Shown: positions 12,324 to 24,749, numbered from the stretch's first letter. The stretch is DNA of 64,000 nucleotides from Viola odorata (GCA_963691705.1 OY829544.1:4781501-4845500), one strand, 5' to 3'. Notes: generated from the letters alone by a model not told the origin. A program made the numbers and translations.

Positions 12324-14772
12324 CTTCTTTCGATCTCTCACCCCCTCTCTACTTGGTGGTGATCACTTGAAACGATCCCATTCTACTTCTCGTTTTTGGA
12401 TCCGGCATAGCAACCACCGGCATTGGAGTTGGACACAGCCGTCGCACGATGTCGTTCTCGGACTCCGACTCCTCCTCCTACGGTGGCGATTACAAGAACT
12501 TCAAACAGCTCAGCCGCGAACGTCAGTCCAATCTCCCCTTTCTCTTTATACTTGTTGATTTTATGTAAATGGTTATGCTCGCTTCTAATAGCATGATTTT
12601 GTGTTCAATCACCGGAGGTAGTTTTCTTCATGTGTCTTGATAAGTTATTACGAGCCAACTTTGTTTAGTTAGTTAGTTGCTTTGGTATAGTGAATGCGAA
12701 TTGGTTGTCATTTATTGCGTGCCAGTTGTTAAATGATTAATGGAGGTAGACGGATGTGTGGCAGTTGGTGACTGGAGTTGGAATTGCCTTAGGTTTTTGT
12801 TTAGGTAGTGAACTGACAAGAGATTGGATGAAAGAAGTATGTGGTGTGATTGGTTTGGTAAAGGATTCAAATGCCATGGTTAGATTGGAAACTGCAGATA
12901 CAGTACAGCAAGTCAAGTCATATGGTTGAGCAGCATTGCTCGAAGCCAATTACTCATATGCCGCCACTTGCCATGGGTTTAATATGTTGTTGTAGGTTTG
13001 GGGTTTACTCACCTAAAGTGGGATTTATTGTATCAAAAAAGAAATGTAGATGAAAGGATCCTACAAGTTTGTTTTGTCAAAATTGGCAATAGGGTGAGAG
13101 TTGTGTGTGAGTATGGTAGAGGAATCTAATTTAAATTGTTAGATTATAAATGCATTTTGCAATGATTCTTGGTTTAGTTTCATGGGTGGAATAATCAAAT
13201 CTCAAGCACTCAAGTATCAACTTTAGTGTTCACAATCAAATCTCAGCTAGAGGATCTTGAAACATGTAAATGAAGGATTGATGTTACTCTGGTTGTGAAT
13301 ACTTGAGTTAATTACTAGAGGGACAAAACTTCAGGCTATTGGGACTCGCTTAATTGATTGATACTATCAGTATCTTTTTTTGCAATAGTTTAGGCATAGT
13401 CATTCCGCTTGTTATCAGTAGTTAATTGTACTGATTTGATTTTCTAATCTTTATTTGTTGTATATTCAGGCTTATTGCTTGAAATGCTTCGTGCTGCCAA
13501 AGTAAAAGAATCAAAATCAAACTGGAAGGTATTTTAGCTTTGTGCTTTTTTTAGCGGGTTGTTTGCTAGTCCTCATATGCCTTGGCGTTTTGGATGATTA
13601 TGCCTTCAAAAACAAAAAGATAAAAGAGATGGAAAAGAACAAATGTTGTCTACCAGGTCCTGCAAACAGGGGCTGGGGCTGAACTTTGTTGACCCCTGGA
13701 TTAAGTAATTGGACCACTTTTTATAGTCTCTAGAGTTATTTATTCTCTTTTTCTGTTCAAAATTCAAAACGAGGCTAGTTTTCTTGATACAATTGCTATT
13801 TTTGGCGTGTGTGAACCTTATATTGACCATGCCCAGTTCTAATAAATGCTGGTCAAAATTTGGCTACTCTTAGAGCTTGCCCTGAATTACCTTTTTCCTT
13901 TTTCTGTTGTAGTAGAGAACTGAAAGAACTACTTTATATTTAGGTTCTAGGGTCCATATCCTGCTTTGAGTTTAACCATTTGTTGCTTTACATTTAGTTT
14001 CTAGGTTGCTATTGCGGTTTATCTTCTATAGTTTGTGTACACTGTTGAAATACTCCATCTTTATCTTTGTGTGTGCACACAAGCCACAATCTTTTTTTTT
14101 GTGATGATCTATTTGAATGTGTGTATGATGTCATTCTTTTGTCTTCTATAATACGCATTTTTTTGGTTGTGTGTTCTGACTCCCTTGTTTGTAGGTGCTT
14201 ATCATGGACAGATTTACTGTAAAGGTCATGTCTTATGCGTGCAAGATGGCAGATATCACACAGGAAGGAGTTTCATGTAAGAATTGAAGGAGTATCCCTG
14301 TAACTTTTTAGCTTCTTTGGCTGTGTTTTTGAAAATATCTTCAAGATAACTTTTCAAGAGCAAGACTGGGAAGATTTTTTTTTCTTTTAGTGGATGTCGC
14401 TACAATATGTTGTTTGGACACAATAGTTAGAATTGTGATGATGAACTGTAAATTGTTTGAATGCTGTTTGGATATTTCTAATGCATGTATGGTATGAACA
14501 ATTTCATGGCACTTTGGTTGCTTATCAGAATATGTATTTAGACAACCATACCTTTTTGACAACCATACCTCATATGTTGTTTAAGTGGTAGAATCGTTAA
14601 CTGCCTGATTGAATTCTCTGGTTTGTCTGTTTAGTGAATCTGACTTCAACTCCTTTTCATCTTCCTAGTATTCAATTGCAATGCCAACTAGTACTTTTGT
14701 GTAAAAGGTTTTACTTGCAATTATGCTTGAAACAACTCAAGCACTTCTTTTTTTTGGTCTTGCATAAAAGAG
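12324..14772 (+). pseudogene. Captured 5' fragment of the KEULE gene (exons 1-3)
   Basis: This is a near-identical inverted copy of 31319-34547, the 5' part of the KEULE gene in this window. Exon 1 (12449-12521), exon 2 (13470-13528) and exon 3 (14195-14276) keep their reading frame and all splice sites. They code for the first 71 residues, with one noticed difference (Asn for Thr before the WK at the end of exon 2). Introns are retained, so the copy was made from DNA and not from mRNA. A deletion of about 0.8 kb near 14570 removes exon 4 ([19 protein letters not shown] in the donor). Homology begins in the 5' leader about 100 bases before the ATG, does not reach the donor TATA region, and stops inside donor intron 4, where the transposase sequence begins. 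It cannot encode a functional SM protein. Confidence 0.93.
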
Positions 14773-15152
14773 GTCGTAAGGAAGTCTTCAATCGGACACA
14801 TTCATCATTACGGTGTTGTATTGAACGAACATTTGGAGTATGGAAGAGAAGATGGAAAATACTACGTGACATGCCATCGTATCCATTCCCAACACAAGTG
14901 AAAATTGTAATTGCTTCGATGGTGTTGCACAATTTTATACGAAGCAAATCGTTAGAGGATCTTGCTTTCAAAACTATGGACGAGAATCTAGAATTTATAC
15001 CGGAAGATATCTTCGGGGATCCGGATGGAATTTCGCAAGATGCAATGCATATGGGTGAAGGAAGTATGCAAAGTGAAGCGAATAATAGTCAAATGTTGCC
15101 GATGAGTGATGTTCGTAACTTAATTGCTAACAGTTTAATGCTTAATACGTAA
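14773..15152 (+). pseudogene. PIF/Harbinger transposase, C-terminal exon remnant
   Basis: The frame reads RKEVFNRTHSSLRCCIERTF, then GVWKRRWKILRDMPSYPF, then VLHNFIR. This is the end of the DDE_Tnp_4 domain of plant Harbinger transposases; the Glu in the IERTFG motif is expected to be the third catalytic acidic residue. About 80 variable residues follow to a stop at 15152. The first two catalytic Asp residues and the N-terminal half are gone and are replaced by the captured KEULE DNA. The frame is open leftward to an ATG at 14634 that lies in KEULE intron sequence, so that start is accidental. An AG at 14771-14772 behind a pyrimidine tract could act as splice acceptor. Confidence 0.85.
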
Positions 15153-15983
15153 TTTTATTTTATTTTAATTTAGTTTTTAAGCAATGCAACGTGTAAGGCA
15201 CAATGTCTTATTTATGGTATATAGATCAATTTTATTAGATGTTAGATTATAAAAAAATTGATTAAAAATATATATAAAGATAAAAAAATTAAAAAAAATT
15301 AAACACTTAAAATGAATTATGCTCTTTATGGTCATTTTACATCCAAATCATAGTTTTGGAAAACTGGACTACCAAACAGCACCCTCCGTTTCCCAGATAT
15401 CGTTTTCCCACTGAATTTTTACAATTATTTTACCAAACAGCACCCTCCGTTTTCCAGATGTTATTTTCCCACTAAACATTTCCCCACTGACCATTTCCCC
15501 ACAGAACTAGACTGCCAAACAGAGCCTTAGTAAAATCATGTGTCCAACTCTGGGAAATGGGTCCCTAAGATTGGATGCTTTCACCTCAAGCAACGCAACA
15601 TCAAGTAACAATCATACAGATTTTGTTCCAATTTGTGAGAACTCATCCCGACTCGATCAAAGTCCACCATCCTACAGAATTTGTTTAGAGATGAAGAGAA
15701 TATTGTTAAATATATGTATATTATTTTATCTATATTGTTAAAATATTTTTTAGAAATAAACCATGAGAAAGGAGGTACCGGGCTACGTGTCAAAGAGGTA
15801 CCGGGCTACGTGTATTCATTCGAAACCGCAACTTTCACCCTGTTCATCTTCCCTCCATTTTTCTCCCCGTCCGGCCCATCTCCTCCCTTCCTTAACGTAC
15901 GCACTCTGGCTCCCATTTCCCCGTTGCTGCATGTTAGACGACCCCGCCTTTCCTTTCCTCCCCTCTTCGTTCTCCTCTCCTCT

Positions 15984-18900
15984 ATGGCCACTGTACCCTC
16001 GGTCCAACCGGGTCGAATCCGGGTCCTGAAAGAAGCTGCACGACCCACTGACAAGAAAGCGGGTCCTGTGGTCTACTGGATGTTTAGAGATCAACGGCTG
16101 AAAGACAACTGGGCGTTGATCCACGCCGTTGAGCAAGCCAACAAGAACAATGTAGGAGTTGCTGTGGCATTCAATTTGTTTGACCAGTTCTTAGGGGCTA
16201 AAGCAAGGCAGTTAGGGTTTATGTTGAAGGGTTTACGTCAGCTTCAAAAGATCATTGAAGAAACACTTCAGATACCGTTTTTCTTGTTACAGGTATGTTA
16301 TTCTTTCCAATTTGGATAAACCTATTTGGTTTTGTTAGGATTTTGTATTTAGATTTTAGAGTGTGTTTGGTTGGTGAGAAAATGTCAGCAAATGATGAAA
16401 AAGATCAAAACTTCGATGATGATGATGATGATGATGATAACGGGGTATAAGGATAAAGTGAGTTGGGTTTTCCATCTTAATGTTGAATTGTACAAAAATA
16501 AAAATAAAAGTAAAGAAGCAGTATCTTAGCTTAAATTTTGTCAGATGAGCCATTGCTAGTTATGCAGCATTAGCATCAGTTGTCAAACGTTTGTAAAGTG
16601 GTGTTAACTGCAACTGCTTTGTATCTGAATTGAGCTCTACATTGTTTAATTTATTACACTTTGTTTTCAAATTTTGGATTTTGATACGCAGGGAGAAGCT
16701 GAAGACACAATTCCAAAATTTTTAAGCAGGTGTGGGGCTTCACTTTTAGTGACTGATTTCTCACCTCTGAGAGAAGTTCGCGAGTACAAAGATGAAATTT
16801 GTAAGAGAGTGAAAGATTCCATGACTGTACATGAGGTTGATGCACATAACGTAGTGCCCATTTGGGTAGCATCACCGAAGTTGGAATACGGTGCTAGAAT
16901 TCTGAGGAGCAAGATAAATAAATTGCTTCCTGAGTACCTTGTTGATTTCCCGACCTTACCTTCACCAACTAGCAAGTGGGTTGCTGGAACACGTCAGTTG
17001 GTTGATTGGGATAGCCTAATAGATGATGTTAGAAGGTTGTATATCTTTCAGTTTGATAAGGCAGGTTGAGATTTTTGAAATGAAGTACTGATTGTGTAAT
17101 GTTGTGCTCTAGGAAAGGGGCAGGAGTTCCTGAAATTGAATGGTGTGAATCAGGAGAAGATGAGGCAATGGACGTTCTGATGGGGATTAAAGATGGATTC
17201 TTGACTAAAAGATTGAAGAATTATTCTACAGATAGGAATAACCCAACAAAACCGAAGGGGCTCTCTGGTCTCTCTCCATATCTTCACTTTGGGCAGATCT
17301 CCGCACAGCGGTGTGCGCTAGAGGCACGTAGAGTGAGAAATCTTAGTCCACAGGTCTGTTAATCCAAATTTGGATTCATGTGTAGTTGTTCTGTTTTTCT
17401 AAAGAGTGGGACATATTAAATTAATCTTTGTATTGAACTGTCATTCTATGTGCAACATATTCCAAATCCCCACTTAAGTACTGATTTGTATTAGATAAGC
17501 CTCTAATTATTGATAGTCTGTCATGTTTTGGTCAATACATCCTTGCCTTGTTTTGTGTTCTGTACCTGATATATTTATTCTTTCTGCACCTACCTGCCTC
17601 TAAAGTCAGTTGATGCTTTTCTGGAGGAGTTGATTGTGCGAAGAGAGCTTGCAGATAACTTTTGCTTCTATCAGCCCCATTATGATTCATTAAAGGGGGC
17701 ATGGGATTGGGCACGCAAGACCCTTCTGGAACATGCTTCAGACAAGCGAGAACATATCTACTCGTGAGTGTATTTTTGTTGATTTACTTAGTTGTGTTAT
17801 AATAGCTGTTAACGTTGGTGATGTTTGAACATGTTGAATGGCCATTGATTCTGCAGGAAGGAGCAACTAGAGAAGGCACAAACAGCTGATCCTGTAAGCT
17901 TATTTTCAAGATTGTTTCTCTTTTATTTTTCATCAAAATAATCTCTCATTTTTCACTGCCAAGCTCTCTTGTTGGCCAATACGTCAATGAATGGCAATTT
18001 CTCTGGAATCTGCTTTTTGGTAATCAGTTAGTAATAATCTTTGGTAATAATTGTTCAGCTTTGGAATGCTTCTCAGCTTGAGATGGTTTACCTGGGGAAG
18101 ATGCACGGTTTCATGCGGCAAGTAACTTCTTGATTGATTAACTTCCTCCTTCATTGTATTTTCGTATCAACTAAGGGACATTCTGCATCTGCAGTACTCC
18201 ACCTTGTTTTCTGCTAGAGCATGCAGTAGTTTGGTGTGCTCTAATACTGTAACAAATAAACTGCCTGCACTCCCAAATAAACCGCCAGCATTCCCTAATC
18301 AGCACATATATTGTTTTGAATTGCGTTTGGTGTTTATAAGTATATGGAAGCATAAATACATAAGAATTTGAAAGTAATGCTTTCGTTTTGTTTTGAAAAT
18401 TGCATGTTGTCTCTAGATAGATCTACTTATTTTGTTTCCATTGCATGTAGGAGCCTTGGAATATGCTTGCTTGAACCTTATAGTTATATTAAAGACATCA
18501 ATCATCTTCACTTCTTCCCTTATGGTCGATGCATGTCTATCTGCATCATTTGTTGGCTGTATTGCAGGATGTATTGGGCGAAAAAGATTCTTGAGTGGAC
18601 CAGTGGACCTGAAGAAGCCCTTGAAATATCTGTATACCTAAATAACAAGGTAAATTTTCCATATACTCCATTCGGGTGTAATTTTACTATTATTCCTTGG
18701 TCTTGACTTAACCTATACGTGCAGTATGAAATAGATGGGAGGGATCCAAATGGATATGTTGGTTGCATGTGGTCAATATGTGGAGTTCATGATCAGGTTT
18801 GAGCTAGCATCCTCACTTTTGTCTCCAGTTTTTGTATATTAAAATTGAAATTTCTTGAAGATACTGTGACACCATTCTACTTTTGCACTGTAATGCTCTG

Positions 18901-19274
18901 GTGTAATTACCGAATGGCTTGAACTTATAGATGGGAGTTATGAAGCTTACCTCTTTCCAAATAACTGAATGCTGTAAACATTAAATGGTCGATCTGTTCA
19001 TAGTTTTGTATAAATGGATAACTCATGTGCAAATAGTCATGAGTGACTACATACTCATTGGTGAATGGTGATATTTAAGACCTCTTGATTGTGATTTCAG
19101 GGTTGGCAAGAGCGACCAGTTTTTGGGAAAATACGATACATGAACTATGCTGGCTGTAAACGGAAATTCGATGTTGATGGCTACATTGCATATGTCAAGA
19201 GGATTGTGAGCGAAACTAAGAAGAGGAAGGCAGAAATTCAGCTAGGTCAAAATGCCAAGGAACCACGCAGCTAG
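15984..19274 (+). CDS. PHR1: Class II CPD photolyase
   Basis: The product (491 aa) is a light-driven flavoprotein that splits UV-induced cyclobutane pyrimidine dimers. The nine exons are 15984-16292, 16692-17035, 17113-17353, 17606-17763, 17857-17893, 18059-18117, 18568-18649, 18725-18796 and 19101-19274; frames join without a break. Diagnostic class II stretches are [17 protein letters not shown] near the N-terminus, [14 protein letters not shown] in the middle, and [37 protein letters not shown] and [17 protein letters not shown] in the C-terminal FAD-binding half. The length is close to that of Arabidopsis PHR1/UVR2. The ATG at 15984 was preferred to in-frame ATGs further upstream because family similarity begins near there. 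Intron 6 (18118-18567) starts with GC instead of GT (cg|gcaagt); the frame supports this. A GAT/ATG microsatellite (about 16413-16440) lies in intron 1. Confidence 0.95.
18118..18567 (+). other. GC-AG intron in the photolyase gene
   Basis: The exon ends ..ttcatgcg and the intron starts gcaagtaact, ending ttgcag. The flanking frame (HGFMR then MYWAKK) fits only this junction. The donor matches the known GC-AG consensus (GCAAGT). Confidence 0.85.
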
Positions 19275-19443
19275 TATCGGAGCTTGCTTGAACTGAATGG
19301 AGCAAGCATCTGGGAACAGAAACCGACGTCTTCTCCAGAAACCGGTTTGGCATAGAGTAGTATCGGAGCTTGCTTGAACTGAACGGAGCAAGCATCTGTC
19401 AATAGAAACTGACGTCTTCTCCGGAAACCGGTTTGGCATAGAG
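19272..19443. repeat. 86-bp tandem duplication spanning the photolyase stop codon
   Basis: Unit 1 is 19272-19357 and unit 2 is 19358-19443. Both start tagtatcggagcttgcttga and end accggtttggcatagag, with about six differences. The TAG that opens unit 1 is the photolyase stop codon, so the duplication begins exactly at the end of the reading frame and forms the first part of the 3' UTR. Confidence 0.9.
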
Positions 19444-20570
19444 TAAGTAGTAGCATATCTTTTCTATGATGTGTAGGTTACAGCTCTAAACATCACAGCT
19501 TTTTTGAGATGCCATTGGCTTTGTTGTTGCCGACTGGTTCGGTACTTGGGGTCTCCATAACTTGTACCACTATTACAATGATTTGCATCCAGGTGACCAC
19601 CTAGTTTATGCTTACTGGATTGATTTGCAACTAAATTACACAGCAGTAGAAAAACATGGACTTTGAAATGTTTGATTTCTCCCAGTTTGATGGTTAACAT
19701 TCTGAGGTTACACATCCTGGCCATTGTGAATTTCATGAAGCAGACATTTTACATCATAAGCTTAAGAAACGGATGCACATGGAATGTTCGTATTGATGGT
19801 TATGGAAGGGATTAGAAAAATCCCATCACCAATTCTTAATCTTATTAAGTGAGTACCAAATGATCTGGCCTCACAGTTATATTGTTCATTCAAATCTTAC
19901 GTAGATAGCAGCTCGTTTATCTCTAAACGAGTACTGACTTCACTTTTGTTTGATAAGTGGCTTCTAGACAGTGGCATATCAAGCGATTTATGGGTCATTT
20001 TTTAAGCTTGTCTTGTAGATAACGCTGCAGGGAATTACATTATAGGATGCAGAAAAAAACAAGACTTCTGTGGTGACTGAGTAGCCGAAAGTGAGATTCA
20101 TTTGCTTTTAGGGATTGTTGACATTCTAGGAGATTTTGGTTCTTGGTTCTTGGAGCTAGGCCAAGTATGCCACCAAATTCCCTTGAGGGGAATCTTGAAG
20201 AATGGGTTGGAATTGACCACCTACGGAAGTGGATAGCAGAATTCAGGAAGATCATAAGTTGCAGTTTGTTGTAGTCTTATGGCCAATTTGGAGAAGTCGT
20301 AATGAAAAGACTATTGACCATAAAGTCCCGAATTCGACAAGAGTTGAATTCCTCCTCTAAACACAAAACTGTATATATGGTTTCTCTCAAACTTCCTATC
20401 CATTTGAGGTTCAGGTTCAGGTCCAGGGATGAGCTTGGTTTATTTATACTTTGTTAGTCGTTAGTTGTTGCACACCTCCTTGCTTTCAAGCCTGGTTTTG
20501 CAACTTGCAAATGATAATGGCCACAACCTGTCTCCTGAACATGTGCTTCATTTTTTCCCTATACCCTTTT
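19444..20570. other. Photolyase 3' flank and intergenic DNA with a short KEULE-3'UTR-like relic
   Basis: No ORF of note. The segment at about 19715-19785 (cctggccattgtgaatttcatgaagcagacattttacat, then ggatgcacatggaat) matches, with clear differences and in the same plus-strand orientation, the 3' UTR of the KEULE gene at about 24637-24705. The rest holds nothing I recognise. Confidence 0.45.
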
Positions 20571-20579
20571 TTAAGTCAT

Positions 20580-22030
20580 TCATTTTCCTTTGACAACTGA
20601 TTTTGCCGCAGAAACACACATCATTTACGAAGGTGATGCAGAACTATCTCAAGGATCCATACAACTCACCTGATCTCAAGGAATCTTTTGATTTCATGTA
20701 AGCCATGCTTCCTCCAGGTACCCGGTTCGACTGTGGGACTCATCTACCAGTAAAGTTGCGGACTTAGCCACTGGTTTCTCCTTCACTGTCACCAATGTCA
20801 CTGCTGATGTTTTCGGTGGTGGCTTTACCTTTTTCCTCGCTCCTTTTAGCGTTCCAATCCCACTCAATTCAGGTGGTGGGTTTTTGGGTCTGTTCAATAC
20901 AAGGTCAGTGACAAAACAGATTGTGGTGGTGGAACTCGATAGTTTTGTGAACAATGAATGGGATCCGCCTGTTCAGCATGTGGGGATCAATAATGGCTCA
21001 CTCATTTCAAGTGCCTCTGCTGGGTGGGATGTCAGCTGAGCCAGTGGAAAGGAAGGTGATGCTGTAATCAATTACAATGGGACGACTAAGAATCTGAGTG
21101 TGGTTTGGACTTATAAGGACGTAGGAGCAGGTGGTTCTACTTCTCTTATAATTGATCTCAGGAGTGCCATTCCGGAGTGGGTTCGAATCGGGCTCTCTGC
21201 TTCAACAGGGTTTGTTACGCAGCTAAACACTATTAGCTCATGGCAATTCACTTCCAATATGGATTCCACTGTAGTTTCTCCAAGCAGCGGAAAGGAGAAA
21301 AGTGGTATCAGAATTGGGGGAATTGTTTCTTTGTTTGTGTTAGTGTTAGGAATTTTGGTACTAATTGGTTGTTATATGGTGAAGAGGAGAACAGGAAATG
21401 AAAATGGTTTCAACTCAACAAATGCTGATCTTGAAAGAGGGGCTTTACCGGTTAGATTTTCCAGTAAGTTTTTTTGATGACGAAAAGCTAGGCCGTGGAG
21501 GTTCGGGACAAGTATACAAAGGGGTGTTGACTAACTTAGGTCGCATGGTTGCTGTGAAGAGGATTCTAACCGAATCAGAAAGCTGACAGGATCTTTGTAA
21601 ACGAAGTCAAGATCATCAGCCGATTAATACATCAAAACCTGGTCCAATTCATTGGTTTTTATCATGATCAAGGAAATTCCTTTCTTGTTTATGACTGCAT
21701 GCCAAATGGTAGCCTAGACACTCGTCTGCTCAGCAGCAGGAGGACTCTCCCTTGGCCTATTCAACGCAAAATAGCTTCCGGTTTAGCCTCAGCACTTATC
21801 TTCACGAGGATGCAGAACAATGTGTCCTGCACAGAGATATCAAATCAGCTAATGTCCTGTTAGATACAGATTTCAGCACCAAGTTAGATTTCCGGGTGGC
21901 TAAGCTAGTTGACCTTGCTTAAGGACTCATCCTACATGACAAGTGAAGGCCAAACGCAAGGCAAGCGATTAAGGTTCTCAGCAGAGAGATGCCAATGCCG
22001 GAGCTCAATGTAAGATACCTCGGCCTTTAG
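20580..22030 (+). pseudogene. L-type lectin receptor-like kinase, broken
   Basis: The order is lectin domain, membrane segment, kinase. The legume-lectin part starts at about 20605 (THIIYEGDAELSQGSIQLT) and continues with YPVRLWDSSTSKVADL, GFSFTVTNV, VVVELDSFVNNEWDP and HVGINNGSLIS. It ends with WVRIGLSASTG and SWQFTSN near 21260. A hydrophobic span (GIVSLFVLVLGILVLIGCYM) lies at about 21319-21378 and is followed by the basic stop-transfer KRR. The kinase N-lobe has LGRGGSGQVYKGVL and AVKRIL; the catalytic loop HRDIKSANVLLD is present in a shifted frame. Stops or frameshifts occur at about 20670, 21039, 21470, 21585 and 21780. The DFG motif reads DFR, and the C-lobe between the activation segment and a tail QAIKVLSREMPMPEL is deleted. 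The relatives are cell-surface receptor kinases of the LecRK-IX type; this copy is dead. Confidence 0.9.
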
Positions 22031-22470
22031 AAGAGCAGGAATCCAGTGAAACCACCATGTCTTCAAGCTTTCTTCGCGGTGCTAGCGCAAATAATTTTTA
22101 GTTTGAAACCAGTACCATGTAAACCTCAATAATGCTTCATTGCCAAGCAATTAATGGCATGGTATGTGTATTTTCATTTCAGTTTTTAAATTTTCACCAG
22201 AGTCTCTATGCAAAATTTGATTTCACCACTTTTCACCAAGACAAAACATCAAACAGTTTGTCTACAAGTGCACAAATTGAAAAACGCATCTGTTGATTCA
22301 TTTTACCAAAAAGTTGGTGGATGCCCCAAATAACAAAGTAAGAAGCAATAAGAAGTTTAGAGGTAAAAGACTGAAAGTTCAATTCATTAATTAATAAACA
22401 TCATAACCACAACATTTTCACAACACAGATCCAAGATCAGAGTAAACCCTAGAACGAACAAGATACTCAA

Positions 22471-23163
<693 letters not shown>

Positions 23164-23179
23164 TTAAAAAACACACATA

Positions 23180-24560
23180 TTGTTATGTAGAATGTCGATC
23201 CTCTGCTTATATTCTTGGGTTGGTAAATATATCAAACACAGGAAGGTTGAAATAACTTTGTTACATGTGTTGTTTCATAGCATTTTGTCAAGGAAATATT
23301 ATTATTATTTTTTAAATTAGCCTCTCGTCAAATAAAGGAAGAAATTACACAATTACTCCTTCTGATCTTCAAAATATGACCTTTTTCTACTGAATGTTAT
23401 TGTACATTTTACTTGACTTTTTGCTGTTTGCTTTACTGAATGTTACTGTTTCAAAAAGTTATTTATTAAAAATTAGAGGGAGTATTATGTATATGCCAAA
23501 GTGTGGATTTTATATATTAAAAATTCTTGGTACATCATCATTTGGTTCACATAATAATTATTTTTGAAAAAAAATATTATTTTCTTCCAAAAATGTCTTA
23601 TTTGATGTTTAATAGCATCATACTTAAATTTAAAATTAATCGGGTTACAAAAAAATAATTTTCCAGTAGTAATTTTATGTACTAGATCATCTAATATCAC
23701 AAGCTATTTTGTTTACATTAATTGTCCCAAACAACACATTTCTCTACAACACATGTGTTTGTAAAATATTCCAACCAAATGGTGGATGATTAATTTAGTT
23801 ATTATATTCGTAAAAAAATTCAATTTAATTAATACAGTCACTATATTTAGAATATATTTTCAATAAAATATTGTATTTAAGGAAACTCATATTTCCTCAT
23901 ATTTGTAAATTTGGTCTAACAAAATTATACATAATTATTCTTTTTAATGATTTTTATACTATCAAATGTGAATGATAAATTAAATTTCGTCATTAAAATT
24001 GTTAAATTTACGTCTATCAGTAGAAACATAATTCCTCTATTATTTTAAAATTGGAAAATTATGATTACATTAATTTATTTATAACAAACAAAATTTAATG
24101 TCTTACATAATCCAGATATATTATACATTTGTTTATTAATTTAGTTTCGTAAAAGATTTTCAATCAAATCCCTATATGATTAATTTAGTCCCTATTTAAG
24201 AAGAAAAAAATCAATAAAAACCTTTAATGATTAATTCAATTCCCATGTCTATATAAGACTTTCAATCGAACTCCTACATAATTAGTTTAGTCACCGCATT
24301 TGAAATTTTTTAATTAAACCCTTAATAATTAATTTATTCAAGTGTTGTATATTTTGAAAAATTATAACTTTTTTTTTTAAGATTACAAAATATTCCTCTT
24401 TTTAAAAAAAAAAAATTATATAACCTACATCCGTTGATATGAATGGTACTGCCACCTAAATTTCTTGACTTCCAAGATTCAATTGTTTCTTTACTTTCAG
24501 TTAGTAAATTGTTATTATACACAATCAAGAATTCATGAGCAGCTCCAGTAAAATCAATTA
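23180..24560. other. AT-rich intergenic DNA with diverged repeated phrases
   Basis: From about 23790 to 24360 the phrase taatttagt..ctatatttg...ttttcaatcaaa.ccctatat recurs five or six times in degenerate form. This is typical of worn transposon DNA. No gene is visible. Confidence 0.5.
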
Positions 24561-24709
24561 TAATACAAAGACACAGGAGCTACACAGCCTTCGGCATGAG
24601 GCTTGCCTGTGACCCTCACAATAAACCCTGGCCAATACCAATTTCATGAAGCACAGACATTTTACATCGAACACTAAAAAGATGGATACACATGGAATTG
24701 TTGAAGATT

Positions 24710-24710
24710 T

Positions 24711-24749
<39 letters not shown>
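24710..24749. repeat. (ATCA)n microsatellite in the KEULE 3' UTR
   Basis: About nine uninterrupted copies of atca (tgat on the transcribed strand) lie some 60 bases downstream of the KEULE stop codon. Copy number is likely polymorphic. Confidence 0.9.

Larger units (their letters stand above)
11978..15526 (+). mobile_element. Gene-capturing PIF/Harbinger element 1 (about 3.55 kb)
   Basis: The left end is ggctgtgtttgggagtctgg; the right end, read in reverse, is ggctctgtttggcagtctag. The element is bounded on both sides by the trinucleotide tta (11975-11977 and 15527-15529), the target duplication typical of PIF/Harbinger. An 18-base perfect palindrome gggttgggtacccaaccc lies at 11996-12013, just inside the left end. 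From left to right the interior holds about 250 bases shared with element 2, then a captured KEULE segment (12324-14772), then the C-terminal part of a Harbinger transposase (14773-15152). The last 370 bases are again shared with element 2, inverted. Two copies of accaaacagcaccctccgtt lie inside the right end. The transposase 5' part is absent, so the copy is non-autonomous. Confidence 0.88.

Noticed and set aside
14634..14772. ATG at 14634 as the start of the transposase ORF
   Set aside because: This part is KEULE intron sequence, also present at 31319-31458 in the intact gene; the frame is open by chance.
15681..15983. Upstream in-frame start for the photolyase
   Set aside because: The extra residues are low complexity and without family similarity; the conserved protein begins near the ATG at 15984.
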